Assembly: GCF_018860855.1 (NCBI RefSeq) | Contig: NZ_JAHKQE010000012.1 | Location: 1 to 64,000, forward strand | From: Amphritea atlantica | GTDB lineage: Bacteria > Pseudomonadota > Gammaproteobacteria > Pseudomonadales > Balneatricaceae | Direction: 5' to 3' | Length of the DNA: 64,000 nucleotides | Shown: positions 1-9,916 of the stretch, one piece after another | How the letters are laid out: every line of letters starts with the position of its first letter | Numbering within the stretch: the stretch's first letter is position 1 | Translations under genes and position numbers: made by a program | Notes under the pieces: model-generated | Database searches by the model: none | What the model was told of the DNA's origin: nothing | Seen by the model: only the letters and a program-made list of their open reading frames with translations

Positions 1-515
1 GGTGTTGGCGTTGTCTTCGGCGGCGATGGCTGCTCGGGTGTGTTGGTGGGTTTATACCTCACTCGTAGGGTGCTTGGTGAGCTTTGCGAACCGCACCATC
101 GACATCAGCGCCAGCTGCATTATTGTCAATGGCACCAGCGATGCGATGTATTCTTCATTGTCACCAACGGTGCTTGGTGAGCTTTGCGAACCGCACCATC
201 GACATCAGCGCCAGCTGCATTATTGTCATTGGCATCAACGATGCGATTCATTCTTCATCGGCACCCTATGGGGAGTCCGCTGAAGATGTGGGCGTTGTCT
301 CCGGCGGTTATGGCTGCTCGAGTGTGTTGGTGGGGTTTATACCTCACCCGTAGGGTGCTTGGTGAGCTTTGCGAACCGCACCATCAACATCAGCGCCAGC
401 TGCATTATTGGCATCAGCGATGCGATTCATTCTTCATTGTCACCAGCGGTGCGATTTATTCTTCATCAGCACCCTACGGGAAATCCGCTGATGGGTATGT
501 AGCGGCTAGTTACCG
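1..515. repeat. Cluster of long direct repeats, left window edge
   Basis: No credible gene lies here. Three near-identical copies of a unit of about 58 bp start at 70, 170 and 355 (first bases GTGCTTGGTGAGCTTTGCGA); the first two are exactly 100 bp apart. A longer direct repeat joins about 3-128 to about 286-413. Bases 243-268 are an exact 26-bp reverse complement of 43169-43194, so this is the same family as the cluster after the M48 protease gene, in the opposite orientation. Short open frames here (for example 84-353 and 184-522) are translations of the repeat and read through each other, so I do not call them genes. The cluster may continue beyond the window edge. Confidence 0.85.
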
Positions 516-518
516 TTC

Positions 519-2126
519 TTAGCTTTGCTGCTCATTTATGCTCAATGCGATCGCTTCGGCGATTTTAATACCGTCGATGGCTGCCGACATGATGCCGCCG
601 GCATAACCTGCGCCTTCACCGGCTGGGTATAAGCCGCGGGTGTTAATGCTTTGCATATCGTGGCCACGTTTAATCGAAATCGGTGAGGACGTGCGGGTTT
701 CGACGCCGGTGAGCAGGGCGTCATCTTTGGCGAAGCCTTTGATCTGTTTATTAAACTCGGGGATCGCTTCGCGAAGTGCTGCAATACAGAAATCCGGCAG
801 GGCTTTAGATAGATCGGTTAGTTTTATGCCGGGCTTAAATGAGGGTTGAACGTCGCCAAGCTCTTCTGAGGATTTGCCTTTTAGGAAATCGCCCACTTTT
901 TGTGCCGGAGCGTCGTAGTTTTCGCCGCCCATCAGGTAAGCGTTGCTTTCCAGTTGCCGCTGAAAATCGACACCCGCTAAAGGGTTGCCGGGGTAATCCG
1001 ATGGATCAATACCAACCACAATTGCGCTGTTGGCGTTGCGCTCTTGGCGGGAATATTGGCTCATACCGTTTGTCACGACACGGCCCTCTTCTGATGAGGC
1101 TGCCACTACGGTGCCGCCTGGGCACATGCAGAAGCTATACACCGAACGACCACTCTTACAGTGATGTACCAATTTGTAATCCGCCGCACCGAGAATAGGG
1201 TGGCCGGCGTTTTTACCGAAACGGGCGCGATCGATCAGTGATTGTTCGTGTTCGATACGAAAACCCACCGAGAACGGCTTGGCTTCCATATAGACGCCTT
1301 TATCAAACAGCATCTGGAAGGTATCACGAGCACTATGGCCGATCGCTAGGGCGACATGTTTTGAATGAATGGTTTCGCCGCTAGATAGGGTGACGCCGGT
1401 TACTTGGCCGTCTTCGATATGCAGATCATCAACCCGGGCGCTGAAGCGGATCTCGCCGCCCATCTCAATAATTTTGGCGCGCATTTTTTCCACCATCGAT
1501 ACCAATCGAAAAGTACCGATATGGGGCTTACTGACATACATGATCTCTTCTGGGGCTCCGGCTTCAACGAACTCGGTCAGCACTTTGCGGCCATACTGTT
1601 TGGGGTCTTTAATCTGGGTCGATAGCTTGCCATCGGAAAAGGTACCCGCTCCGCCCTCACCAAACTGAACGTTGGATTCCGGGTTGAGCTTTTTTTGTCG
1701 CCAGAAACCAAAGGTGTCTTTGGTACGGTCGCGTACGGCTTTACCTCGTTCGATAATGAGTGGTTTATAACCCATTTGAGCCAATACCAACCCGATTAGC
1801 AGGCCACAGGGACCAAAGCCGATCACCAGTGGGCGTTCCTGCAAATCGGTAGGCGCTTGAGCCACAAACTTGTATTCCATATCCGGCGTTAGGCGGATTG
1901 ATTGATTACCCGCGTGTTTTTCCAGTAAGGCGTCATTGATGGTGGTGTCGATATCGAGGGTATAGATCAGAAAGATAGTGTTCTTTTTACGTGCATCGTA
2001 GCCACGCCGGCGGATCTCAACGGTGGTTAGTTGGTCAGCGGTAATATCGAGGGTGGTTAAAATCGCATCGGTAAGGGCCTGCTCATCATGATCAAGGGGC
2101 AGTTTAATATTTGAAACACGTATCAT
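519..2126 (-). CDS. FAD-dependent dehydrogenase, COG2509-like
   Basis: A predicted soluble flavoprotein of 535 aa in the uncharacterised NAD(P)/FAD-dependent oxidoreductase group (COG2509-like). The dinucleotide-binding GFGPCG motif lies at residues 103-108 (of VIGFGPCGLL), preceded by an N-terminal domain of about 90 residues typical of this family. An ERG motif ends the second beta strand about 30 residues later, and a C-terminal second FAD motif (PAGEGAGYAGG) lies near residue 505. A FCMCPGG stretch in the middle is typical of the group. I chose the ATG at 2126 because MIRVSNIKLPLDH is the usual family start; a TTG 33 bp upstream is open but has no better ribosome site. The substrate is unknown. 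It stands alone, divergent from the histidine kinase gene. Confidence 0.85.
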   Translation of the reverse strand: MIRVSNIKLPLDHDEQALTDAILTTLDITADQLTTVEIRRRGYDARKKNTIFLIYTLDIDTTINDALLEKHAGNQSIRLTPDMEYKFVAQAPTDLQERPLVIGFGPCGLLIGLVLAQMGYKPLIIERGKAVRDRTKDTFGFWRQKKLNPESNVQFGEGGAGTFSDGKLSTQIKDPKQYGRKVLTEFVEAGAPEEIMYVSKPHIGTFRLVSMVEKMRAKIIEMGGEIRFSARVDDLHIEDGQVTGVTLSSGETIHSKHVALAIGHSARDTFQMLFDKGVYMEAKPFSVGFRIEHEQSLIDRARFGKNAGHPILGAADYKLVHHCKSGRSVYSFCMCPGGTVVAASSEEGRVVTNGMSQYSRQERNANSAIVVGIDPSDYPGNPLAGVDFQRQLESNAYLMGGENYDAPAQKVGDFLKGKSSEELGDVQPSFKPGIKLTDLSKALPDFCIAALREAIPEFNKQIKGFAKDDALLTGVETRTSSPISIKRGHDMQSINTRGLYPAGEGAGYAGGIMSAAIDGIKIAEAIALSINEQQS

Positions 2127-2442
2127 TTGATAAAAATCCGGAGTTAAGAGCAGCGCCAACAGCTCAGTGGTTACTTAGTTATAGTAAAGGAGGCATTTTA
2201 CTGTATTTTGGAAAGTGATGCCGAACAGTTTACTGGCTTGAATCACTGCTTAAAGAAGTGCTTAATTTTGATCATTAAGCTGACATCGCTCGAGTTTATG
2301 GATAACTTGTTAATGTGTTCTAGTCTTAAAATGGTATATGTATTGACTCGACCTTTTAATCTCAGCGAATAGGTTAGGTATCGAGCGTTTTTATCGTGAA
2401 ATCGAAGGTTAGGGCCTAGTGTCCATTTAGGAGTCATCGTCT
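2127..2442. promoter_or_regulatory. Divergent intergenic region
   Basis: This 316-bp spacer separates two divergently transcribed genes and must hold both promoters. It is more AT-rich than its surroundings. I see no convincing sigma-70 pair or palindrome. A short open frame on the minus strand (2243-2437) has no recognisable product and is not called. AGGAG, 11 nt before the ATG at 2443, is the likely ribosome site of the kinase gene. Confidence 0.4.
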
Positions 2443-5400
2443 ATGCCAACAGCCTCGCCAGCCAAATCGCGCATCAGTATCCGCCAGCTTTTAGAGCATC
2501 GTCCTACCATCGCTTGGGTTATCCTCTTTGTCTCTTTGTTATTAACCGCGGCGGCTTGGTATATCTCGGATAGTGCCGTAAAGCAGCGTGCCGGTGAACG
2601 GTTTTCGTTTCAGGCGCAGGATGTGCGTAAAGCGATGGAGCAGCGAATGGCCGAATATGCGATGGCGCTGCGCAGTGGTAGCGGACTATTTAATGTTGCT
2701 AATGATTTGGACCGCGGTGACTGGAAAGCCTTTACCGAGACGCTTGATTTACAGGAACACTTCCCCGGTATTCAGGGGTTAGGTTACTCGGTTATGGTGA
2801 CGCCGGAAGATCTTAACGCACATCAGAAAGCGATTCGTAGTGAGGGTTTTCAAAACTACAGCATCAAACCACCAGGCCCAAGAGACCTCTATAGTGCGAT
2901 TGTTTATCTTGAGCCGTTTGATTGGCGTAATCAGCGGGCGTTTGGTTTTGATATGTACTCGGAACCCACCCGTCGACAGGCTATGAATATCGCCCGAGAT
3001 ACGGGTAAGCCGGCGGTGTCTGGTCGGGTAACGCTGGTGCAGGAGACAGAGACCGATACGCAATACGGTTTTGTGATGTATTACCCGCTGTATCGTAGCG
3101 GAGAACCCGTGGAGACGCTGGCACAGCGGCGAAAAGCCATCTTCGGTTATGTTTTTAGTCCTTTTCGGATGGGCGATTTTATGCGTGGACTCTTAAGGGC
3201 CGATCAGGATTATATCGACTTTGAGATCTACGATGGTTCAAAAGCCTCTGCTGGAAATATCCTCTATAACAATCGGGCGGATATAGCGCCTAAATACGGG
3301 GCCAAAGAACATGCCCCCGAGTTTGATGGCCTGTATGTACTGGATATGGGCGGTCATAATTGGAGTCTTTATCTCTATAGCCAGCCAGGTTATCTCACGG
3401 GGGCTGAAGCGAGTCAGCCGATCATTGTTGCGATCTGCGGTTTGGTGGTTGATTTATTGCTGTTTTGGATTGTCGCCAACCTGTCTTTCTCGCAAAAAGC
3501 CGCTCAGCGTTTAGCTCGGGAGATGACCGATGAGCTAAGTGTCAGTGAGGAACGGCACCGTTTGTTATTCAGCAATGCGGGAGTGGCCATGCTGTTAAGT
3601 GATCCGGCGGATGGCAGTATCTTCGATGCCAACTTAGCGGCATTGGAGTTTTACGGTTATGACATCGCTGCCTTTAAGCGGATGACCTTAGATAGTCTGA
3701 TTTCGACGAAAAAACTGTTGCCCAGCAATCAGGAAAAACTGATTCGTCTGACCCACGTCTTGGCAAATGGCGAAGAACGTATTGTTGAGCTGCGTAACGG
3801 CAAGATCGAGATGGCACATCGGACCTTAATTCTCTCGATTATCATCGATGTTACCCGACGCCAGCAGGCGGAAGAGGCCCTCAAAGCGAGTGAGCGGCGT
3901 TATCACGAAGTCTTTGAACTAGCGCCGGTACCGATGATGCTGCTCGAACGCGCCAGCGGTCAGTTTTTGATGATCAACCATGCGGCGGAAGTTCACTATG
4001 GCTATAACCGTGATGAATTCACAAACATGATGCTGAAGGATGTGGCGGTAGATGGCTGCACCTTACTCTCATTAACCGCTACGGACCAATCTCAGGAATC
4101 GGTGCATCGCAAAAAAGATGGCAGTGAGATTCGTGTCGAGCTTACCGCTCGGCCGATTATCTATCAGGATCAAGAGGTGATTATTGTCGCGGTAGTTGAT
4201 GTGACTGAGCGGGCGAAAGCGTCTGAAATTCTTGAGCAAGCACGGCAACAAGCGGAGGCTGTCAGCCAAGCGAAAAGCGAATTTGTGGCGAATATGAGCC
4301 ACGAGATCCGTACACCCATGAACGCCATTGTGGGCCTGAGTCAGTTGCTGACAGAGTTTGATCTACCCGATACGGCGCGTGATTACATTATGCGCATGTT
4401 TAATGCGTCTCGAGCACTGCTTAGTTTGCTTAATGATATTCTTGATTATTCAAAAATGGATGCCGATCGACTGGAGCTGGAGCATACGGAATTCATGCTG
4501 GAGGAGGTGGTCACCCGTTCAATCGACCTGTTTGCTATTGATGCCCATGAAAAGGGTTTACGCCTCTATCTCGATCTGCCGGCTTACCTGCCTGCACGAG
4601 TGATCGGTGACCCACTGCGGCTGGGGCAGGTATTAAATAATCTGATTGGTAATGCGGTGAAATTTACCGCGCACGGTGAGATCGTACTCACGGTTGATGC
4701 CGTCAGTGAAGCTGACCACATCCGGCTTAACTTCCGTGTTAGTGATACTGGCCCTGGCATGCCGGAAGATCAGATTCACTTATTATTCGACTCCTTTTCG
4801 CAGCTGGATGCGTCAACTACGCGCAAATATGGCGGCACCGGGTTGGGGTTGGCGATCTGTCGTTCGTTAGCGGAGTTGATGGGCGGCAGTATTGAGGCGA
4901 GCAGTGATTTTGGCAAGGGCAGTGAATTTCGTTTTAGTGCCATCGTTGGCCGAGTGCCCGAGAGTGAAAGTTTACTTGAGGGAGAATTGAGGGGCGTGAC
5001 GGTGTTGATGGTTGATGCTCAGCCTACCGGTCAGCGTATCACCTGCAATCTACTCAGCTCACTGGGGGCGAACGTGACGGTTGTCAGCAGCGAAGCCGAG
5101 GGGCTTGATTCACCTGAGCTACTGCAAGCTGATCTGATTATGTTTGATAGTAGTAGTCGAAGTCATTGGCCCGCGTTGTCTGCTGAGCTTGAGCAGCGCG
5201 GCAGGGCACGGCATGTGTTGCTAATGATTAATTCAGATGAGAGCGCGGCGGAATTAATCGGCAATACTTCACAGCCGGATGCGGTGATCATCAAGCCGGT
5301 TACTCCCCGAAGGCTTTATAACGGAGTACTCCGTAGCTTAGGGCGGGGACCTAAACCGCTGGCTGTTAGTCATGTCGATCAGGGGCAAACGCTGAAGGGT

Positions 5401-6420
5401 AAAAAAATTCTATTGGTGGAGGATCAAGAAACTAACCAGCTAGTGGGTAGCGCCATGCTGAAAAAATTAGGGGTGACCGTTGATCTGGCAAGTGATGGGC
5501 TGCAAGCGTTGGATCGCTTAGCAACAGAGCAATATGACTTGGTGTTGATGGATTTGCAGATGCCAAATCTCGATGGCCTAGCGGCGACCAAACGTTATCG
5601 CGCTTCGGAACCTGATGGACAGCACCTACCTATTATTGCGATGACCGCCGCTATTCTCGATGAGGATAAAGCCGCCTCAGCTAAGGCGGGTATGGATGGT
5701 TATATCACCAAGCCGATTGAACTAATGCAGCTTTCCTCCACGCTGCAACGCCATATCAAAACGCCTGAAGCGGTCGCTTCGGACCCCGTCTCGACTGCAG
5801 AGATTCCGCAGGACTGTAGCCAAACGGAGCAACTTTGGATCGATTTTGACAAACTGCAGCAGCGCCTTGGCAATGATCAAGCCTCGCTGCAGGGGTTGTT
5901 GCGGGCGTTCAATGATGATCTACGTAAGCTGGATGGCCAATTGCTACCGGCGGTTGTCGCTGGCACTTCGCTTAGTCTGCTGCGGCAAACACTGCACTCG
6001 CTAAAAGGGATCGCAGCTAATGTTAGCGCTCTCCCTCTGGAGCAGGAAGCGGCTGCGCTAGAGCTGCAGATAGTAGATCTGAACCACTTTGATGCCGCAT
6101 CATTGGAGCAGTTACAGCAGGTAATTAGCTGCACCCTTGAATGTTTACAGCCCTATTTGAAACAGCCAGAAGCGAATAATAGTGACGAGCTTAGCGAGGA
6201 CGATGCGGCCGAGCTGGAGTTGTTATTACAGCAAATGGCCGACCTAGTCGACCGGCACCGGTTAGTCCCCGCAGAATTGATCGCTAAACTGGACGGCTAT
6301 AAACAGTTTAATAGTAATCACTGGTTGCAGGGTTTGATTCGAGCGATTGATGGTTTTGATTATCCGAATGCGCAGCAGATAATTGAGACCCATTGGAAGC
6401 GAAAAAAGGACGTTGAATAG
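2443..6420 (+). CDS. CHASE-PAS-PAS hybrid histidine kinase with two REC domains and HPt
   Basis: An inner-membrane sensor kinase of 1325 aa. Order of parts: membrane segment 22-41, periplasmic CHASE domain about 75-290, membrane segment 327-350, PAS about 369-480, PAS about 484-598, HisKA with the phospho-accepting His620 in [10 protein letters not shown], HATPase with N-box near 732 ([10 protein letters not shown]), DTGPGM near 768 and GGTGLGLAI near 797. A first receiver-like domain (851-965) looks degenerate: it has VDAQ where VDDE-type acids are expected. A second receiver starting at 987 is complete, with VEDQ and Asp1037 in LVLMDLQMP. An HPt domain carries His1185 in HSLKG. This is a full His-Asp-His relay whose final Asp must lie on another protein. 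The two response regulators just downstream are the obvious partners (inference). The CHASE ligand is unknown. Confidence 0.93.
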   Translation: MPTASPAKSRISIRQLLEHRPTIAWVILFVSLLLTAAAWYISDSAVKQRAGERFSFQAQDVRKAMEQRMAEYAMALRSGSGLFNVANDLDRGDWKAFTETLDLQEHFPGIQGLGYSVMVTPEDLNAHQKAIRSEGFQNYSIKPPGPRDLYSAIVYLEPFDWRNQRAFGFDMYSEPTRRQAMNIARDTGKPAVSGRVTLVQETETDTQYGFVMYYPLYRSGEPVETLAQRRKAIFGYVFSPFRMGDFMRGLLRADQDYIDFEIYDGSKASAGNILYNNRADIAPKYGAKEHAPEFDGLYVLDMGGHNWSLYLYSQPGYLTGAEASQPIIVAICGLVVDLLLFWIVANLSFSQKAAQRLAREMTDELSVSEERHRLLFSNAGVAMLLSDPADGSIFDANLAALEFYGYDIAAFKRMTLDSLISTKKLLPSNQEKLIRLTHVLANGEERIVELRNGKIEMAHRTLILSIIIDVTRRQQAEEALKASERRYHEVFELAPVPMMLLERASGQFLMINHAAEVHYGYNRDEFTNMMLKDVAVDGCTLLSLTATDQSQESVHRKKDGSEIRVELTARPIIYQDQEVIIVAVVDVTERAKASEILEQARQQAEAVSQAKSEFVANMSHEIRTPMNAIVGLSQLLTEFDLPDTARDYIMRMFNASRALLSLLNDILDYSKMDADRLELEHTEFMLEEVVTRSIDLFAIDAHEKGLRLYLDLPAYLPARVIGDPLRLGQVLNNLIGNAVKFTAHGEIVLTVDAVSEADHIRLNFRVSDTGPGMPEDQIHLLFDSFSQLDASTTRKYGGTGLGLAICRSLAELMGGSIEASSDFGKGSEFRFSAIVGRVPESESLLEGELRGVTVLMVDAQPTGQRITCNLLSSLGANVTVVSSEAEGLDSPELLQADLIMFDSSSRSHWPALSAELEQRGRARHVLLMINSDESAAELIGNTSQPDAVIIKPVTPRRLYNGVLRSLGRGPKPLAVSHVDQGQTLKGKKILLVEDQETNQLVGSAMLKKLGVTVDLASDGLQALDRLATEQYDLVLMDLQMPNLDGLAATKRYRASEPDGQHLPIIAMTAAILDEDKAASAKAGMDGYITKPIELMQLSSTLQRHIKTPEAVASDPVSTAEIPQDCSQTEQLWIDFDKLQQRLGNDQASLQGLLRAFNDDLRKLDGQLLPAVVAGTSLSLLRQTLHSLKGIAANVSALPLEQEAAALELQIVDLNHFDAASLEQLQQVISCTLECLQPYLKQPEANNSDELSEDDAAELELLLQQMADLVDRHRLVPAELIAKLDGYKQFNSNHWLQGLIRAIDGFDYPNAQQIIETHWKRKKDVE

Positions 6421-6552
6421 AAGACTAGAAGCTAAGGCGAAAAGCGCGGAAAATCATGTGCTTTGTAAACGGCCACTGGGCTGCTAAAGTGGTTGTTGCA
6501 CGTAAAGAACAGTCCTAACTTCATGGTACGCGTACGGGTAGAGTAGAATTAT

Positions 6553-7521
6553 ATGGTTAAATCGTTTATTCAGGCAGGGTATCAACAGCAAAACCAGCCT
6601 GATTCGCCGGCTAGGGTGCTCGTTGTTGATGATGAGCTGACAAACCTGCGGTTGATGGGCGATCTGTTAAACCCTCACTATGAAGTATTGATTGCTCGAA
6701 GTGTCGCTGAGGCGAGAGAGGTGTTGAGCGCACAGATTCCCGACCTTCTCCTGTTGGATGTGATGATGCCAGAGGTGGATGGCTTCAGTTTTTGTCGTGA
6801 GCTTAAAGAGAACGACGAGACCCGTGATCTACCGGTTATCTTTGTTACCGCTTTGCATGAAGAGATCGATGAATTGAAAGGGTTTCAGATAGGCGCTGTG
6901 GATTTTATCCATAAACCCATCTCTTCTCCTATACTACTAGCAAGAGTGCGGACTCACTTAGAGCTTAAGCGTCGCACCGATATGTTGGAACAGCGCACGC
7001 TCATTGACGCCCTTACTGGGGTTGGTAATCGGCGTGCTTATGATCTTATTTTGGCGGCAGAATGGCGGCGTTTGCAGCGTAAAGACAGTTGTTTGTCCAT
7101 GTTGGTCGTGGATATTGATCAGTTTAAGTTATACAACGATTTTTTCGGTCACCGACAAGGTGATGAGTGTTTGCAGAAATTGGCTGCTTCTTTGAGTAAA
7201 TGTATCAACCGAGCATCTGATCAATTAACGCGCTACGGCGGTGAGGAGTTTGTTTTTTTGCTCCCACATACCCCGCTAAAGGGTGCTGTGGCGGTGGCTG
7301 AAAAGTTAATGGCTGATATTCGGGCATTAAACCTTCCTCAGTCCCCTGATGCCGACCATAACCAAGTGACGGTTAGTGTGGGTGTTGCCTGCCTGCAGCC
7401 AAATAACCAACACCCCCCTGAAACGCTGTTTCTGTTAGCAGATAAGCAATTATATGAAGCCAAAGGCTCTGGTCGTGACCGAGTCTGCTTTAGCGAAGAA
7501 CCACGGAGTTTTGATGAATAG
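6553..7521 (+). CDS. Response regulator diguanylate cyclase (REC-GGDEF)
   Basis: A cytoplasmic 322-aa protein predicted to make c-di-GMP from two GTP. The receiver is at about 20-135 with VVDDE at its start, the phospho-acceptor Asp69 in LLLLDVMMP and a conserved KP pair near 120. The GGDEF domain has an active-site GGEEF at 229-233. An RASD inhibitory site lies exactly five residues before it (RASD-QLTRY-GGEEF), so product inhibition is expected. This is the WspR/PleD-like architecture. It follows the hybrid kinase by 132 bp and its end overlaps the next gene by 8 bp, so translational coupling is likely. Phosphorylation by the upstream HPt is inferred from position only. Confidence 0.93.
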   Translation: MVKSFIQAGYQQQNQPDSPARVLVVDDELTNLRLMGDLLNPHYEVLIARSVAEAREVLSAQIPDLLLLDVMMPEVDGFSFCRELKENDETRDLPVIFVTALHEEIDELKGFQIGAVDFIHKPISSPILLARVRTHLELKRRTDMLEQRTLIDALTGVGNRRAYDLILAAEWRRLQRKDSCLSMLVVDIDQFKLYNDFFGHRQGDECLQKLAASLSKCINRASDQLTRYGGEEFVFLLPHTPLKGAVAVAEKLMADIRALNLPQSPDADHNQVTVSVGVACLQPNNQHPPETLFLLADKQLYEAKGSGRDRVCFSEEPRSFDE

Positions 7522-9703
7522 GACGTTATCAACCGCAAGACCACTGTTATTGATGGTTGATGATGTTCCAAGCAATATTCACGTGTTGGCGCAATCGCTG
7601 CAAGCTGACTTCGATATTATGATTGCTACCGATGGCCCATCAGCTCTCGCCTTGATTCATAAAGAGCGGCCAGATCTTATCTTACTCGATGTGATGATGC
7701 CCGGTATGGATGGTTATGAGGTTTGTAAGCAATTGCAGCGAGATAGCGCAACCAGTCATATTCCCATTATTTTTGTCACCGCGAAAAGTGAAGTCACTGC
7801 CGAAGAGTACGGTTTTAAGCTGGGGGCGGTGGATTATATTACAAAACCCTTCACCGTCTCGCTCGTAAGGGCTCGGGTGAATACCCATTTGAAACTGAAA
7901 AGCCTGATAAGACAGTTAGAAGAGGCTAATCAGCGGTTGCATTACAAGCTATGCCTATTAGAGAAACAGCACACCCAGATGCTCAATTATTCGACTGAGC
8001 TGGAAGAGGTGCGTGAGCGTCAGAAGCTATTCTCTCAAGTGTTTGAAAGTACCAACGATGGAGTGATGATTACCGATCCTAAGGGTAATATCATCGCCGT
8101 AAACGGTGCTTTTACTCGGTTTTCCGGTTACTCCGAAGAGGAGGTATTGGGGCAGCCTCCACGAATACTCAGGTCAGAGCGCCATGATGAATGCTTTTAT
8201 CGCGAGATGTGGCAATCCATCAAAAGTACAGGCCACTGGACAGGTGAGGTTTGGAATAAAAACAAGAGCGGTGAACTGTATCTCGAATTGTTGACCATCA
8301 GTGCGGTCCATGATGAGAATGAGACAATTAAATGTTATATCGGTGTGTTTAGCGATATCACTCAGTTGCGTGAAGTCCAGCAACGGATGGATTTTCTGAC
8401 GTGGCACGACCCATTAACCTCACTCCCTAATCGACTTTTGCTGACTGATCGTCTATCTCAACTGTTGGGTAATACCTGCCGGCAAGAGGGCTTTGGAGCA
8501 CTCTTGGTTTTTGGGCTACAGGGGTTTAGTAATCTCTGTGTGACTCGAGGTTCGGCCTTGGGTGATAAAGTTCTGGCTGATCTGTCACAAGTGCTGATCG
8601 GTTCTCTAGCGGATGGTGATTCCCTCGCTCGACTGGAGGGAGATCAGTTTGCGATGTTGTTGTCCCAAGTGCATGAGCGTTCTGAGCAGGCTAGTGACGC
8701 CGCACACCAACATGCAGATGGTATTCGGGCGCTGGTTGCTCAGTTTTCAGGGACCATCGAAAGTGATCTGTTTCAATTACGGGCCGCCGTGGGCGCTGCG
8801 ATCTATCCGGATAGCTCGGAAGAGGCGGTTTCTTCAGTGATCAGTCGCGCTGAAACCGCTTACTTTCGGGCGAAAAACACCGGCAGTGATGGAGCGGTGG
8901 TCTTCTTTGAAACCCATATGGGCGAACGTATTGAACAGCGTCTTACCGATGAGCACCGTTTACGCTTAGGTATTCAGCAGGGGCAGCTGCGTGTTTATCT
9001 GCAATCACAGGTTTATTCCGACGGTCAGGTGCATGGTGCAGAAGCATTAGTGCGTTGGGAACATCCCGAAGAGGGTTTAATTAGCCCCGCAGCTTTTATT
9101 CCACTCGCGGAGGGATCTGATCTGATTGTTCAGATCGATCGCTGGATGATTGATCAAGTCACTGCTCTATTAGGTCCATTGCGAAAGAGTCATCCCAAAC
9201 TCAAATTGTCGGTCAATGTCAGTTCCCGATGTTTTCAGTGTGATGACTTTGTTGGTTACACGGAGCAATGCCTACAGCGATACAACGTGGCACCTAGTCA
9301 GCTCGTGATCGAAGTGACCGAAAGCACGATGCTGGATAATATTGATCGGGTGGTTGGCAAGATGATTGCGCTAGCCGACTCCGGCGTTAGCTTTTCCATC
9401 GACGATTTCGGCACAGGTTATTCCAGCCTCTACTATCTTAAAAGCTTGCCTTTAACCGAGCTTAAGATAGATCAGAGTTTTATCCGAGATATGCTCAATG
9501 ATCCGAACGATGCTGAGCTGGTTAACGTGATTATGCAGATCGCTTCTCGTTTTAAACTGAGCGTGGTGGCCGAAGGGGTTGAGACAAAAGAGCAAGCCGA
9601 TTATCTACGCGAGAATGGTCAGCCATTGATGCAGGGGTATCTATTTTCGATACCAGAGCCGGCAGCTCAGTGGCTTAAGCGGATTGAACCTAGGAAAGGA
9701 TAA
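7514..9703 (+). CDS. Response regulator REC-PAS-GGDEF(degenerate)-EAL, likely c-di-GMP phosphodiesterase
   Basis: A 730-aa protein. The ATG at 7514 is preceded by GGAG six bases upstream and overlaps the end of the cyclase gene by 8 bp; an open frame further upstream (from 7454) lies wholly inside that gene. The receiver has Asp59 in LILLDVMMP. A short helical linker follows, then a PAS domain at about 167-285. The GGDEF domain has EGDQF instead of GG[DE]EF and no RxxD site, so it is probably catalytically dead or only binds GTP. The EAL domain begins near 508 with EALVRWEHP and keeps NVS, EVTES, DDFGTGYSSL, LKIDQSFI and VVAEGVET, the usual set of metal and catalytic motifs, so hydrolysis of c-di-GMP to pGpG is likely. 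Paired with the preceding cyclase it could set opposing outputs from one kinase. Confidence 0.92.
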   Translation: MNRTLSTARPLLLMVDDVPSNIHVLAQSLQADFDIMIATDGPSALALIHKERPDLILLDVMMPGMDGYEVCKQLQRDSATSHIPIIFVTAKSEVTAEEYGFKLGAVDYITKPFTVSLVRARVNTHLKLKSLIRQLEEANQRLHYKLCLLEKQHTQMLNYSTELEEVRERQKLFSQVFESTNDGVMITDPKGNIIAVNGAFTRFSGYSEEEVLGQPPRILRSERHDECFYREMWQSIKSTGHWTGEVWNKNKSGELYLELLTISAVHDENETIKCYIGVFSDITQLREVQQRMDFLTWHDPLTSLPNRLLLTDRLSQLLGNTCRQEGFGALLVFGLQGFSNLCVTRGSALGDKVLADLSQVLIGSLADGDSLARLEGDQFAMLLSQVHERSEQASDAAHQHADGIRALVAQFSGTIESDLFQLRAAVGAAIYPDSSEEAVSSVISRAETAYFRAKNTGSDGAVVFFETHMGERIEQRLTDEHRLRLGIQQGQLRVYLQSQVYSDGQVHGAEALVRWEHPEEGLISPAAFIPLAEGSDLIVQIDRWMIDQVTALLGPLRKSHPKLKLSVNVSSRCFQCDDFVGYTEQCLQRYNVAPSQLVIEVTESTMLDNIDRVVGKMIALADSGVSFSIDDFGTGYSSLYYLKSLPLTELKIDQSFIRDMLNDPNDAELVNVIMQIASRFKLSVVAEGVETKEQADYLRENGQPLMQGYLFSIPEPAAQWLKRIEPRKG

Positions 9704-9706
9704 ACA

Positions 9707-9916
9707 TTGAAAAAGTTTGAATTACATCTTGATGCGTTGATCGTCATTGTCTTACTGTTTGTTTTATCCTTAGGGGTGAATTTCGTTCTTTATAAACTTT
9801 ATTCCAGTGAAGCCAAAGCCAATGTGAAAATGCAGGTTCAGAGTCAGGTGGATCAGCTCAACTTGGCATCGATGGAAGCCTACATCAAAAAAATTGAGAG
9901 GGTTGAGAATAAATAG
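9707..9916 (+). CDS. Small single-pass membrane protein, unknown
   Basis: Encodes 69 residues from a TTG start three bases after the previous stop. A charged N-terminus (MKKFELHLD) is followed by one hydrophobic segment at about 9-29 and a polar tail (30-69) with predicted helix and alternating charges (SSEAKANVKMQVQSQVDQ), suggesting a short coiled coil. I do not recognise the family. The gene ends one base before the GTG of the cupin gene, so it sits inside a run of four packed genes and is probably real, though the TTG start makes this less certain. It might tether a neighbour to the inner membrane, which is a guess. Confidence 0.6.
   Translation: MKKFELHLDALIVIVLLFVLSLGVNFVLYKLYSSEAKANVKMQVQSQVDQLNLASMEAYIKKIERVENK

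Noticed and set aside
1..515. CRISPR array at the left edge
   Set aside because: Units are about 58 and 100 bp with no short fixed repeat and unique spacers, and no cas genes are present.
2..522. Overlapping open frames of 89-112 residues at the left edge
   Set aside because: They repeat each other because the DNA repeats; all three share the same words in different frames and have no ribosome site or family.
2243..2437. 64-residue minus-strand frame in the spacer before the kinase
   Set aside because: No recognisable domain and no ribosome site; it lies in a divergent promoter region.
7454..7513. Longer start for the REC-PAS-GGDEF-EAL gene
   Set aside because: It would overlap the cyclase gene by 68 bp with no ribosome site, whereas the ATG at 7514 has GGAG six bases before it.
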